A stretch of 64,000 nt of DNA from Carboxylicivirga sp. (lineage in GTDB: Bacteria; Bacteroidota; Bacteroidia; Bacteroidales; Marinilabiliaceae): the NCBI GenBank assembly GCA_025210475.1, contig JAOARW010000104.1, positions 124,001-188,000 of the forward strand, written 5' to 3'. Under the pieces are notes generated by a model. The model was not told the origin of the DNA and made no database searches. It saw only the letters and a list, made by a program, of their open reading frames with translations. Positions 51,466 to 60,325 of the stretch are shown here, one piece after another. Position 1 is the stretch's first letter. Each line of letters opens with the position of its first letter. Both the position numbers and the translations under genes were made by a program.

Positions 51466-53778
51466 TTAAAATTTAAAATTCCAGGTTACAGAAGGCACAA
51501 TGCCAAATAAACTTAGCTTAACCGCTTCAGTGACATTGGGGTTATTCTCATTTTCACGAAAGTTTATGGTGTAGGCATTCATGCGGTTGTACAGATTGTA
51601 AAGTGAGAAATCCCAGCTCGACTTTATACGTTTTTTACCTTTTCCTTCGAGGTGAAAATTCAAATCCAGGCGGTGGTAATCGGGCATGCGATAGCCATTG
51701 CGTTCGGTGTAGTAAGGCACCTGATTTCCGTCAAATTCGTATTTACCACTCGGAAAGGTAACAGCATTACCAGTATAGAATATCCAATTGGCCGAAATCG
51801 AAAGACGTTGAGATAGCTGATAGCTGGTAACAACCGATACATCATGTGTTTTATCATAGGACGAGTCGTACCATTGTCCATTATTAATGCCATCAATCTT
51901 GTTTTCAGTTTTTGATAAAGTATAACTAACCCATCCGGTAAAATCACCGTATTTCTTTTTTAAATATAGCTCGAGCCCATAGCTACGCCCTTCGCCCTGT
52001 AATACATAGGACTCGATGTCTTCATTAAGCATTACCTGCGTACCATCTTTGTAGTCGCTTATATGGTTCATGGATTTGTAATAAGTCTCTGCCGAAAATT
52101 CAAAGGCATTATCCATAAAGTTCCGGAAAAAACCAATGGAATATTGATTGACTGTAGTTGGTTCGATATTGAAAGTACTAGGCGTCCAGGTATCGGTCGG
52201 TTGACCGGAGGTACTGTTCGACATCAGGTGAAGGTATTGTACCATTCGGTTAAAGGAAGCCTTAACCGAGCTGTTTGAACTATAACGGTAATTGATGCCA
52301 AGGCGTGGCTCTAGTCCGTAATAGCTTTGCATGATTTCACCTTTATCGAAATATTCTTTGTCGATAATGTTATTATCATCGTCGTAGGTAATGTTTTCTC
52401 CGGCGCCAAACTGGTTAAACATCGATGCCCTCAATCCATAATCCAAAACCAGCTTAGTACCTAACTTCTTTTCATTACTAATGTACAGAGCTGATTCTAA
52501 CCCTTGTTTTTCGGCTACCTTAATATCTGAAATGGATTGATCTTCGAATAAAAATTCTCCCGGATAAAAGGTGTGGTAGGTGAGGTTCATACCAAATTTT
52601 GTGGTGTTTTGCGGATTGGCATACCAGGTAAAATCTTGTTTAAGACTAACATCTTTAATGCCCGATTTCATGCTGCCATTATCGCCAAAATTAAAACCAT
52701 AATCATACTCGCTGTATAAAGCCGTGGTATTAGAAAATAGTTGGGCACTGAATAAATGATTCCAACGCAGGGTGGCAGTGGTATTACCCCAATCCATTCC
52801 CAAGTCTTCAAACCCAAAATCGTCTTTGCCAAAATAGCCCGATAAAAACAGGCGGTTATTATCATTTATTTTGTAATTCAGTTTGGCATTCAGGTCGTAA
52901 AAATACATTTTGGTACCACTTTCAATCTGGTTGGCACCTCTCGCCATTAAATCTGCGTAACTTCTTCGTCCCGAAACGATAAACGACATCTTATCTTTCA
53001 TTACAGGTCCTTCAATGGTTAAGCGCGATGCAAGTAAACCAATACCTCCTGAGCCCTGTATCTTTTTCATATTACCATCGCGCATGTTGATGTCCAGTAC
53101 CGAAGCCGCGCGTCCGCCATAATTTGCAGGTATGCCACTTTTGTATACTGTCATTCCTTTGATGGCGTCGGCATTAAAAACCGAAAAGAAGCCCATTAAA
53201 TGAGAGGCGCTGTAAACCGGTGCTTCATCCAGCAGAATAAGGTTTTGATCAATTGAACCACCCCGAACGCTAAAGCCATTACCTCCTTCAGAAACAGTGC
53301 TGATACCGGGAAGTAGTTGGATGGTTTTAAGTACGTCGCGTTCACCAAACAATACTGGCAGTTTATCAATGGTTTTCATGTCCAGCTTTTCACCAATCAT
53401 TTGTGTAGCCGCAACATTTTTGTCCTTTTTTTCAGCACTAACTACAACTTCGTTTAGCGCTGTTTCATTGGTTTGAAGTTGGATTTTAATTGTTTGGTTA
53501 GCACTTAAGTTAATTTTTCGATCCTGCGTTTTATAGCCAACAAAACTAAAAAAGACGTGCTGTTGGCCAGCCGGCAATGTTAAGGAGTAAAAACCATAGG
53601 TGTTGGTCATGGTACCGGTTGTTTTATCAGCCGTATAAATGGTAACTCCAATTAAGGCCTCTCCGGTTTCAGCATCGGTAATTTCGCCACTAATTGTGTG
53701 TTTCTCTTGTGCGGGCGAATAAAAATAGATCAGCCAAAGTATTGCTATAGCTGACCATTTAACATGTTTTAAATCCAT
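51466..53778 (-). CDS. TonB-dependent receptor of the DUF4249-coupled type
   Basis: 770 aa. Signal peptide MDLKHVKWSAIAILWLIYFYSPAQ. Carboxypeptidase-regulatory domain (about 27-110, GEITDAETGEALIGVTIYTADKT), plug (about 120-235: NEVVVSAEKKDKN, GERDVLKTIQLLPGISTVSEGG, VRGGSIDQNLILLDEAPVY), then the barrel ending GIVPSVTWNFKF. It differs from SusC proteins in its shorter length and in its partner. The cargo is unknown. It is the first gene of a two-gene operon on the minus strand, convergent with the M56 gene, which is of interest because that protein carries TonB-C-like and plug-like modules. Confidence 0.94.
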   Translation of the reverse strand: MDLKHVKWSAIAILWLIYFYSPAQEKHTISGEITDAETGEALIGVTIYTADKTTGTMTNTYGFYSLTLPAGQQHVFFSFVGYKTQDRKINLSANQTIKIQLQTNETALNEVVVSAEKKDKNVAATQMIGEKLDMKTIDKLPVLFGERDVLKTIQLLPGISTVSEGGNGFSVRGGSIDQNLILLDEAPVYSASHLMGFFSVFNADAIKGMTVYKSGIPANYGGRAASVLDINMRDGNMKKIQGSGGIGLLASRLTIEGPVMKDKMSFIVSGRRSYADLMARGANQIESGTKMYFYDLNAKLNYKINDNNRLFLSGYFGKDDFGFEDLGMDWGNTTATLRWNHLFSAQLFSNTTALYSEYDYGFNFGDNGSMKSGIKDVSLKQDFTWYANPQNTTKFGMNLTYHTFYPGEFLFEDQSISDIKVAEKQGLESALYISNEKKLGTKLVLDYGLRASMFNQFGAGENITYDDDNNIIDKEYFDKGEIMQSYYGLEPRLGINYRYSSNSSVKASFNRMVQYLHLMSNSTSGQPTDTWTPSTFNIEPTTVNQYSIGFFRNFMDNAFEFSAETYYKSMNHISDYKDGTQVMLNEDIESYVLQGEGRSYGLELYLKKKYGDFTGWVSYTLSKTENKIDGINNGQWYDSSYDKTHDVSVVTSYQLSQRLSISANWIFYTGNAVTFPSGKYEFDGNQVPYYTERNGYRMPDYHRLDLNFHLEGKGKKRIKSSWDFSLYNLYNRMNAYTINFRENENNPNVTEAVKLSLFGIVPSVTWNFKF

Positions 53779-53959
53779 GGAAAAGATTTAGGTTGAAAAT
53801 GTATAGGTCAATTTAATTGCTGTAAAGACAGCTTCAATAATAAAAGGATGCATTTGCATCATTTTTTTAATCTCTCCGGAAACAAATTTACAGTTATAAT
53901 CTAATGAAGCAGGAATAAATGTGATAAAACCGGAAAAGGCTGGCATGAATAAGGGAGGA

Positions 53960-54373
53960 TTATAATTCAGCCCATATTCGGGCTAAAGAGAAACCCGGAG
54001 CATCAATTTTTAAATCGAGGAAATAGCCAAATGGTGTTTGCGCTACCTCATATTTGGCATTTTCAAGTCTTTTTTGTGCTTCATCAAACAATTGCTTAGT
54101 GAAATCAACCGATGCTTTTGATTCGGAAAGATGAGCGAAGGAATGAAGTACAATGTTATTTGTTTTATTTTTTCGGGCTGCCCATTTTAAATGATTGGCT
54201 AATTTCTTTTCGCGGCTTTTCAAATCTTTTTCTTCATCGCTGGTTTCGACCTGGATGCAGGCCAGTAAACAATTGCTATACGATTGCCCTGGTCCCGGAT
54301 CAGGTGCTTCGGGCAGGTTTTTCTCGGCCGGGGTATAAGCAAAGTTGTTGGTGTAAAAAATCAAAACTTTCAT
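53960..54373 (-). CDS. Free-standing threonyl-tRNA synthetase editing domain protein
   Basis: 137 aa. The whole length matches the archaeal-type ThrRS N-terminal editing domain (tRNA-Thr_ED, a DTD-like fold): MKVLIFYTNNFAYTPAEKNLPEAP, ACIQVETSDEE, IVLHSFAHLSESKASVDFTKQLFDEAQKRLE, and YEVAQTPFGYFLDLKIDAPGFSLARIW. In archaea the domain removes serine from mis-charged tRNA-Thr. A free-standing copy in a bacterium may supply trans-editing, but this is inference. It is monocistronic and divergent from the rhodanese gene. Confidence 0.85.
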   Translation of the reverse strand: MKVLIFYTNNFAYTPAEKNLPEAPDPGPGQSYSNCLLACIQVETSDEEKDLKSREKKLANHLKWAARKNKTNNIVLHSFAHLSESKASVDFTKQLFDEAQKRLENAKYEVAQTPFGYFLDLKIDAPGFSLARIWAEL

Positions 54374-54560
54374 TTGTAACTGTTATTGGCTTTATAAAGC
54401 AATTTTAATATTTAAGCTTATGCGTGTATTCAAATATCCTAATTGTTAATATCATAAAGGTAGTTGACTAAAAGTATAATGCAAATAATCAATCTTATCA
54501 TCCTACTTGAATGTGTTGATTATTCATGCGATATTGAATTAGAATTCAAAACGATTAAAC

Positions 54561-55853
54561 ATGGTGAAAAAAATTCTAACCCAACAAGTGAGAGAGTTAT
54601 TACATGATGAAAATGTTCAGATAATTGATATCAGACCGGTTGATGCTTATAATGGCTGGCCCCTTCAGGGAGAAGAAAAAGGAGGACATATTCCAGGCGC
54701 CCGCACACTTCCTTATAAGTGGAGTAATTACATCGATTGGATTGAAGTGATTCGCCATAAGGGTATTGCAACCTATCAAACATTAATCATTTATGGATAT
54801 GATTTAAAAGAAACGCAGGATATCGCCGAGCTGTTTGAAAAAGCTGGTTACAATGATATTTTTATATATGAAGATTTTTGTAATGAATGGTTAACACAAA
54901 AGTTACCCTTAGATCAACTGGCACGCTATCAGAACCTGGTGTACCCCGAGTGGATCAATTCACTTTTAAATGGCGAATTACCACCCGATCATTCAGGTGG
55001 TGAAACAGTGATTGTACATGCCCATTACCGCAATCGTGAGGCTTATTTAAGCGGTCATATCCCCGGTGCAATTGATATGGATACTTTGGCATTAGAAGCT
55101 CCGGAAACCTGGAACAGGCGAAGCCCGGAAGAGCTTAAGCAAGCGCTGGAGAAGCATGGTATTACATCCAATACCACCGTTGTGCTTTATGGCAAGTACA
55201 TGAACCCTGATAATGCAGATCAGTTTCCGGGGAGTGCAGCAGGGCACCTGGGAGCCATACGTTGTGCTGCAATTATGCTTTATGCTGGTGTTAAAAACGT
55301 GAGGGTATTAAATGGAGGATTCCAAAGTTGGAAAGATGCTGGTTATGACATTGCATACGATGATGTTCCCAAACATCCGGTAATTGATTTTGGGGTAGCA
55401 ATTCCTCAAAAGCCCGAGTTGTTTGTGGATACCGGTGAAGCGAAAATAATGCTTAAGGATTCGGGCTCTGAATTGGTTTCGGTTCGATCATGGCCTGAAT
55501 TTATTGGCCAAGTAAGTGGTTATAATTACATCAGGAAAAAAGGCCGCATACCAGGTGCCATCTTTGGTAATTGTGGTTCGGATGCATATCACATGGAAAA
55601 CTACCGACACGTTGATCATACGGTTCGGGAAGAGCAGGAGGTGGAAGAGATTTGGCGCGATGCCCATATTACCCCCGATAAACATTTGGCCTTTTACTGT
55701 GGAACGGGTTGGAGAGGCAGCGAAGCCTTTTTTAATGCCTGGCTGATGGGATGGCCACGTGTTTGTGTTTATGACGGAGGTTGGTTCGAATGGAGCAACG
55801 ATCCTCAGAATCCCATCGAAGTTGGTGAAATGAAAGTTCTGGAGGGAGATTGA
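54561..55853 (+). CDS. Triple-rhodanese sulfurtransferase
   Basis: 430 aa, cytoplasmic. Three rhodanese domains at about residues 1-120, 130-270 and 285-425 (entry motifs IIDIRPVDAYNGW, VIVHAHYRNREAYLSGHIPGA, LVSVRSWPEFIG). Only the last has the active-site loop with the catalytic Cys, FYCGTGWRGS (C380). The first two have lost it (IIYGYDLKET, VLYGKYMNPD) and are probably structural. It would move sulfane sulfur from thiosulfate or mercaptopyruvate to an acceptor such as cyanide or a thiol. Two-domain forms are more usual. Confidence 0.9.
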   Translation: MVKKILTQQVRELLHDENVQIIDIRPVDAYNGWPLQGEEKGGHIPGARTLPYKWSNYIDWIEVIRHKGIATYQTLIIYGYDLKETQDIAELFEKAGYNDIFIYEDFCNEWLTQKLPLDQLARYQNLVYPEWINSLLNGELPPDHSGGETVIVHAHYRNREAYLSGHIPGAIDMDTLALEAPETWNRRSPEELKQALEKHGITSNTTVVLYGKYMNPDNADQFPGSAAGHLGAIRCAAIMLYAGVKNVRVLNGGFQSWKDAGYDIAYDDVPKHPVIDFGVAIPQKPELFVDTGEAKIMLKDSGSELVSVRSWPEFIGQVSGYNYIRKKGRIPGAIFGNCGSDAYHMENYRHVDHTVREEQEVEEIWRDAHITPDKHLAFYCGTGWRGSEAFFNAWLMGWPRVCVYDGGWFEWSNDPQNPIEVGEMKVLEGD

Positions 55854-56002
55854 TTAAGTTTGCTTTATATCTTATGCGGCCGTTGCATTTTTTAAGCGAA
55901 TGCTATGGCTTCCTATCGTATTTACTCATTGATAGCAACTAAAATCACAGCATTTATCATTTAAAGAATTTTACGGCAATTAATTCGAAAAGAAGCGTGT
56001 AT

Positions 56003-56034
56003 TTGTGCTGTAAAAGCCTATTTTTACAGCACAA
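56003..56034. promoter_or_regulatory. 13-bp inverted repeat upstream of the RND efflux operon
   Basis: TTGTGCTGTAAAA (56003-56015) and its reverse complement TTTTACAGCACAA (56022-56034) with a 6-base spacer. It ends 20 bases before the adaptor start. It is suited to a dimeric repressor or to an RNA hairpin in the leader. No regulator gene is linked. Confidence 0.6.
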
Positions 56035-56054
56035 TTTCTTTTAACCAAGTCGTT

Positions 56055-57200
56055 ATGAAATACAAAAGAACTCTCCTTGTCGCTATTCTGGCGATGAGTC
56101 TATTTGCTTGTAAAAAAGAAGAAGCTCCCAACTACCAGGCTGTCGTCGTCAATCCTGTTCAAAAAGAAGATGTCAAACTTTTTGGTGAATACGTGGGGCG
56201 TATCCGTGCCTATAAGTACGTTGAAATACGTGCTCGCGTTGAAGGTTACCTCCAACGTATGATGTTTGAAGAAGGCAAAAAGGTGGAAAAGGATGAGGTT
56301 CTTTTCCTGATTGATCAGGTACAGTATAAAGCTCGAATTGATAAAGCACAGGCACAACTCAAACGCGATATTGCTTCATTGAACAAAGCCAGGCGCGATG
56401 TTGAACGACTGCGACCGTTGTATGCCGAGAGTGCGGTAAGCCAGTTAGACCTGGATAATGCACAGGCAGCCTTTGAAAGTGCCGAAGCCAATGTAGCCAT
56501 GAGTAAAGCTGATTTAGCCCAATATCAATTGGAACTGGATTTTACAAAAGTAAGCTCACCCTTGCGTGGCATTATTAGTGAGCGATATGTTGACATAGGC
56601 GCCTTGGTGGGACCCGGAAATAGTTCATTGCTGGCCACGGTTGTTCAGAGCGATACGGTTTTGGTTGATTTTAAAATGACCGCCTTGGATTATTTACGCA
56701 GTCGTGAGCGTAATGTAGACATTGGAAAGACGGACAGTACACGCTCGTGGCAACCAACGGTGAAAGTTACCCTGGCAGATAATAGCGAATACCCCATTGA
56801 AGGAATTGTTGATTTTGCCGATCCGCAGGTTGATCCCAAAACAGGTACTTTCGGTGTCCGGGCCGAACTGGCCAATCCGAATCAGGTATTGTTACCCGGC
56901 CAGTTTACCCGCGTTAAGTTCTTGTTGGATATTCTGGAGGATGCAACAGTAGTGCCACGCAAAGCGCTCATCATCGAAAAAGGTGGAAGCTTTGTGTATG
57001 TGATGCGTCAGGATAGTATTGCAGAAAAACGATTTGTAGAAACAGGGCCTGAGATCAAAAACAGCATTGTGATTGAGCGTGGCTTGGGATCTAAAGAGCA
57101 AATAATTGTAGAAGGACAACATAAATTAAACCCGGGTATGAGGGTTAGAGCCATTGATCCTTCAAAAGAAGAAATAGTAACGGATAAAAAAGAAAAGTAA
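56055..57200 (+). CDS. RND efflux periplasmic adaptor (membrane fusion protein)
   Basis: 381 aa lipoprotein with lipobox SLFAC (Cys19). Domain order: membrane-proximal beta (about 30-60), lipoyl half 1 (ARVEGYLQRMMFEEGKKVEKDEVLFLID), alpha hairpin (about 95-165, KARRDVERLRPLYAESAVSQLDLDNAQAAFESAEANVAMSK), lipoyl half 2 (VSSPLRGIISERYVDIGALVG), then beta barrel. It connects the inner membrane pump with the TolC-type channel. First gene of the three-gene operon. The ATG of the pump touches its stop (AAGTAATGAAAC). Confidence 0.96.
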   Translation: MKYKRTLLVAILAMSLFACKKEEAPNYQAVVVNPVQKEDVKLFGEYVGRIRAYKYVEIRARVEGYLQRMMFEEGKKVEKDEVLFLIDQVQYKARIDKAQAQLKRDIASLNKARRDVERLRPLYAESAVSQLDLDNAQAAFESAEANVAMSKADLAQYQLELDFTKVSSPLRGIISERYVDIGALVGPGNSSLLATVVQSDTVLVDFKMTALDYLRSRERNVDIGKTDSTRSWQPTVKVTLADNSEYPIEGIVDFADPQVDPKTGTFGVRAELANPNQVLLPGQFTRVKFLLDILEDATVVPRKALIIEKGGSFVYVMRQDSIAEKRFVETGPEIKNSIVIERGLGSKEQIIVEGQHKLNPGMRVRAIDPSKEEIVTDKKEK

Positions 57201-60200
57201 TGAAACCAGGATTTTTTATTGAAAGACCGGTCTTTTCGTCCGTTATATCAATTTTTGTTGTGTTGCTAGGTTTAATTGGTCTGATGTTTTTACCCATCGA
57301 TCAATACCCGAAAATATCGCCACCAGTTGTAAAAATCAGTGGTTCATATCCGGGAGCGAGTGCAATTACCGTTTCCCAAGCCGTTTCAACACCCATCGAA
57401 CAAGAGTTAAACGGAACGCCAGGCATGTTGTACATGGAGTCGAGCAGTTCCAATTCGGGTAGTATCAACATCAACGTGACGTTCGATGTTGGCGTTGATC
57501 CGGATCTGGCAGCAGTTGAAATTCAAAACCGGGTAAAACTGGCTGAATCACGTTTACCAGCTGAGGTGGTTCAAAATGGCTTGTCGGTCGAGAAGCAATC
57601 GGCCAGTCAGTTAATGACTGTTTGCCTGGTATCGGAAGATCCCAAGTTTGATGAAATATACCTCAGTAATTTTGCTACCATCAATGTGTTGGATATCCTC
57701 AGGCGCATACCGGGTGTAGGACGAGTCTCCAACCGCGGAAGCCGCTATTATGGCATGCGCATTTGGGTGATGCCCGATCGGCTGGCCAGTTTTGGCCTAA
57801 CAGTTAAAGATTTACAGAACGCTTTAAAAGATCAGAATCGCGAATCGGCAGCAGGAGAGTTGGGTTTACAACCCATGGAGGCCATTGATGTGACCTTGCC
57901 CATTTCAACAAAAGGACGATTGGAAACGGCCGCCGAATTTGAGCAAATTGTTGTGCGGGCCAACAGTGATGGTACCATTATTCGTATGCGCGATGTGGCG
58001 CGAGTTTCGCTGGAAGCATCATCCTATACGCAGGAGAGTGGTATTAACGGAGGTAATGCCGCCATGCTGGCCATCTATTTGTTGCCAGGGGCCAATGCGG
58101 TTGAAGTGGCCGAGAGTGTTCGGGCAGCTATGGCTGATCTGAGTCAGAACTTCCCGGAAGGTCTTGAGTACCTGATTCCTTTTGATATGACCGATTACAT
58201 TACCGAATCCATTAAGGAAGTGTACGTTACCTTGATACAGGCCTTGTTATTGGTTGTGGTAGTGGTTTTCTTATCACTGCAAAACTGGCGAGCTACAGTA
58301 ATACCGGTTATTGCCGTTCCCATTTCCCTAATCGGAACTTTCGGCTTTATGCTGGCCATGGGCTTTTCTTTAAACATGCTGACGCTATTGGGCTTGATTC
58401 TGGCCATTGGAATTGTGGTGGATGATGCCATTGTAGTAGTGGAAAATGTTGAGCGAATAATGGAAGAGGAGAATGTGGGAGCAAGAGAAGCGACTCACAA
58501 AGCCATGAAAGATTTGGCAGGTGCGTTAATTGCCACATCATTGGTTTTGGCAGCCGTTTTTGTGCCGGTTAGTTTTCTGGCCGGCATCACCGGCGAATTA
58601 TACCGGCAGTTTTCGGTTACCATTGTTGTTTCGGTACTAATATCCACATTGGTTGCCCTTACATTAAGTCCGGCCATGTGTGCCATTATTTTAAAACCAT
58701 CAGGGACAAAGAAAAATATTGTATTCAGAACCATCAATAAATGGCTGGACATCACCAATTCGAAGTACACCGGTATTCTTGGTAAAGCGATTGGAAATCC
58801 CAGGCGAATGCTAGCTGGTTTTGGCATGGCATTGATTTTTATCTTTGTTTTGGCCCGTGTTATTCCAACCTCTTTTATACCGGAAGAAGATCAGGGCTTT
58901 TTTACGGTGGAGATTGAACTCAATGAGGGGGCTACACTCGAACGCACAAGGACGATAACTAATCTGGTGGTGGATTATTTTCAGCAGCAGGAAGCAGTTG
59001 AATATGTGCAAAGTATTGCCGGTACCAGTCCTAGGATTGGCGTAAATCAGTCGAGAGCTGAACTGACAGTGACCCTTAAACCCTGGGGCGAACGAAGCGA
59101 TGATGCCATGAGTTTGCAAAGTGTAATTGATAAGGCTCGTGTTGATCTGTACGATATTCCCGAAGCCCGTTTCTTCTTTAATAAGCCACCGGTAATTCCG
59201 GGGCTGGGTACATCCGGGGGATTCGAATTACAGTTGCAAGCCAAGTCGGGAGCTACCTGGGAAAACCTGGTGGAGGCCACCGATACTTTACTGCATTATG
59301 CTTCACAGAGAGAGGAGCTTAACAATGTGTCGTCGGCTTTACAGGCAGATATACCCCAATTGTATTTTGATGTCAACCGCGATCGGGTGAAACTGCTGGG
59401 TATTCCATTGGCCGATGTTTTCTCAACCATGAAGGCTTTTCTTGGCTCTGTTTATGTAAATGATTTTAACATGTTTAACCGCATTTATAAGGTTTACATT
59501 CAGGCCGAAGCACCTTATCGGGCCAATCAAAATACCTTGGGATTATTTTTTGTGCGCGGATCAAACGATGCCATGGTGCCGCTGACGGCATTGGGAAATG
59601 CTTCCTATACAACGGGTCCGGGAACGATCAAACGTTTTAATATGTTTTCGTCGGCTGTTATCCGCGGAACACCTTCGGGCGGCTACAGCTCAGGTCAGGC
59701 CATGCAGGTGATGGAAGAGATTGTGGCCAATCATTTGCCCAATAATATTGGTATCGATTGGAGTGGATTATCTTATCAGGAGAAAAAAGCAGGTGGGCAA
59801 ACCGGTATCATCATGGCATTGGTATTTCTGTTTGTGTTTTTATTCCTGGCAGCTCAATATGAAAGCTGGCTGGTACCGGTAGCAGTTCTGCTATCATTAC
59901 CAATTGCCGCCTTGGGTGCTTTTGCCGGAATTTGGGTAACGGGGCTCGAAAATGATGTTTATTTCCAGATTGGTCTTGTGACTTTAATTGGTTTGGCAGC
60001 CAAGAATGCCATCTTAATTGTTGAATTCGCCAAGGTGGAAGTGGATAAAGGAATGGATGTGGTGGAGGCGGCTTTATTAGCCGGTAAACTCCGATTCCGA
60101 CCTATCGTTATGACTTCCCTGGCTTTTGTATTGGGAATGTTGCCAATGGTATTAGCCACAGGACCCGGTTCTGCCGGAAGACATTCCATTGGTACAGGGG

Positions 60201-60325
60201 TATTTTTTGGTATGTTGGTGGCCATTACGGTTGGTATCGTATTGGTTCCTTTCTTTTTTGTAATTACTTACAAGCTTAAGGCGAGTATTGCTAAGCGTTT
60301 TAATAAAGCAGACAATAATGAGTAA
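57200..60325 (+). CDS. RND family inner membrane efflux pump (HAE1/AcrB-like)
   Basis: 1041 aa, 12 helices and two large periplasmic loops. The N-terminus (MKPGFFIERPVFSSVISIFVV) is typical. Proton relay residues are present in GIVVDDAIVVVENVERI (Asp pair in TM4) and in GLAAKNAILIVEFAK (Lys in TM10). Pore-domain motifs include PGASAITVSQAVSTPIEQELNG and the C-terminal TSLAFVLGMLPMVLATGPGSAGRHSIGTG. It exports drugs, dyes, detergents or bile-like compounds in exchange for protons. The substrate range cannot be predicted. It overlaps both neighbours and forms the core of the operon. Confidence 0.97.
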   Translation: MKPGFFIERPVFSSVISIFVVLLGLIGLMFLPIDQYPKISPPVVKISGSYPGASAITVSQAVSTPIEQELNGTPGMLYMESSSSNSGSININVTFDVGVDPDLAAVEIQNRVKLAESRLPAEVVQNGLSVEKQSASQLMTVCLVSEDPKFDEIYLSNFATINVLDILRRIPGVGRVSNRGSRYYGMRIWVMPDRLASFGLTVKDLQNALKDQNRESAAGELGLQPMEAIDVTLPISTKGRLETAAEFEQIVVRANSDGTIIRMRDVARVSLEASSYTQESGINGGNAAMLAIYLLPGANAVEVAESVRAAMADLSQNFPEGLEYLIPFDMTDYITESIKEVYVTLIQALLLVVVVVFLSLQNWRATVIPVIAVPISLIGTFGFMLAMGFSLNMLTLLGLILAIGIVVDDAIVVVENVERIMEEENVGAREATHKAMKDLAGALIATSLVLAAVFVPVSFLAGITGELYRQFSVTIVVSVLISTLVALTLSPAMCAIILKPSGTKKNIVFRTINKWLDITNSKYTGILGKAIGNPRRMLAGFGMALIFIFVLARVIPTSFIPEEDQGFFTVEIELNEGATLERTRTITNLVVDYFQQQEAVEYVQSIAGTSPRIGVNQSRAELTVTLKPWGERSDDAMSLQSVIDKARVDLYDIPEARFFFNKPPVIPGLGTSGGFELQLQAKSGATWENLVEATDTLLHYASQREELNNVSSALQADIPQLYFDVNRDRVKLLGIPLADVFSTMKAFLGSVYVNDFNMFNRIYKVYIQAEAPYRANQNTLGLFFVRGSNDAMVPLTALGNASYTTGPGTIKRFNMFSSAVIRGTPSGGYSSGQAMQVMEEIVANHLPNNIGIDWSGLSYQEKKAGGQTGIIMALVFLFVFLFLAAQYESWLVPVAVLLSLPIAALGAFAGIWVTGLENDVYFQIGLVTLIGLAAKNAILIVEFAKVEVDKGMDVVEAALLAGKLRFRPIVMTSLAFVLGMLPMVLATGPGSAGRHSIGTGVFFGMLVAITVGIVLVPFFFVITYKLKASIAKRFNKADNNE

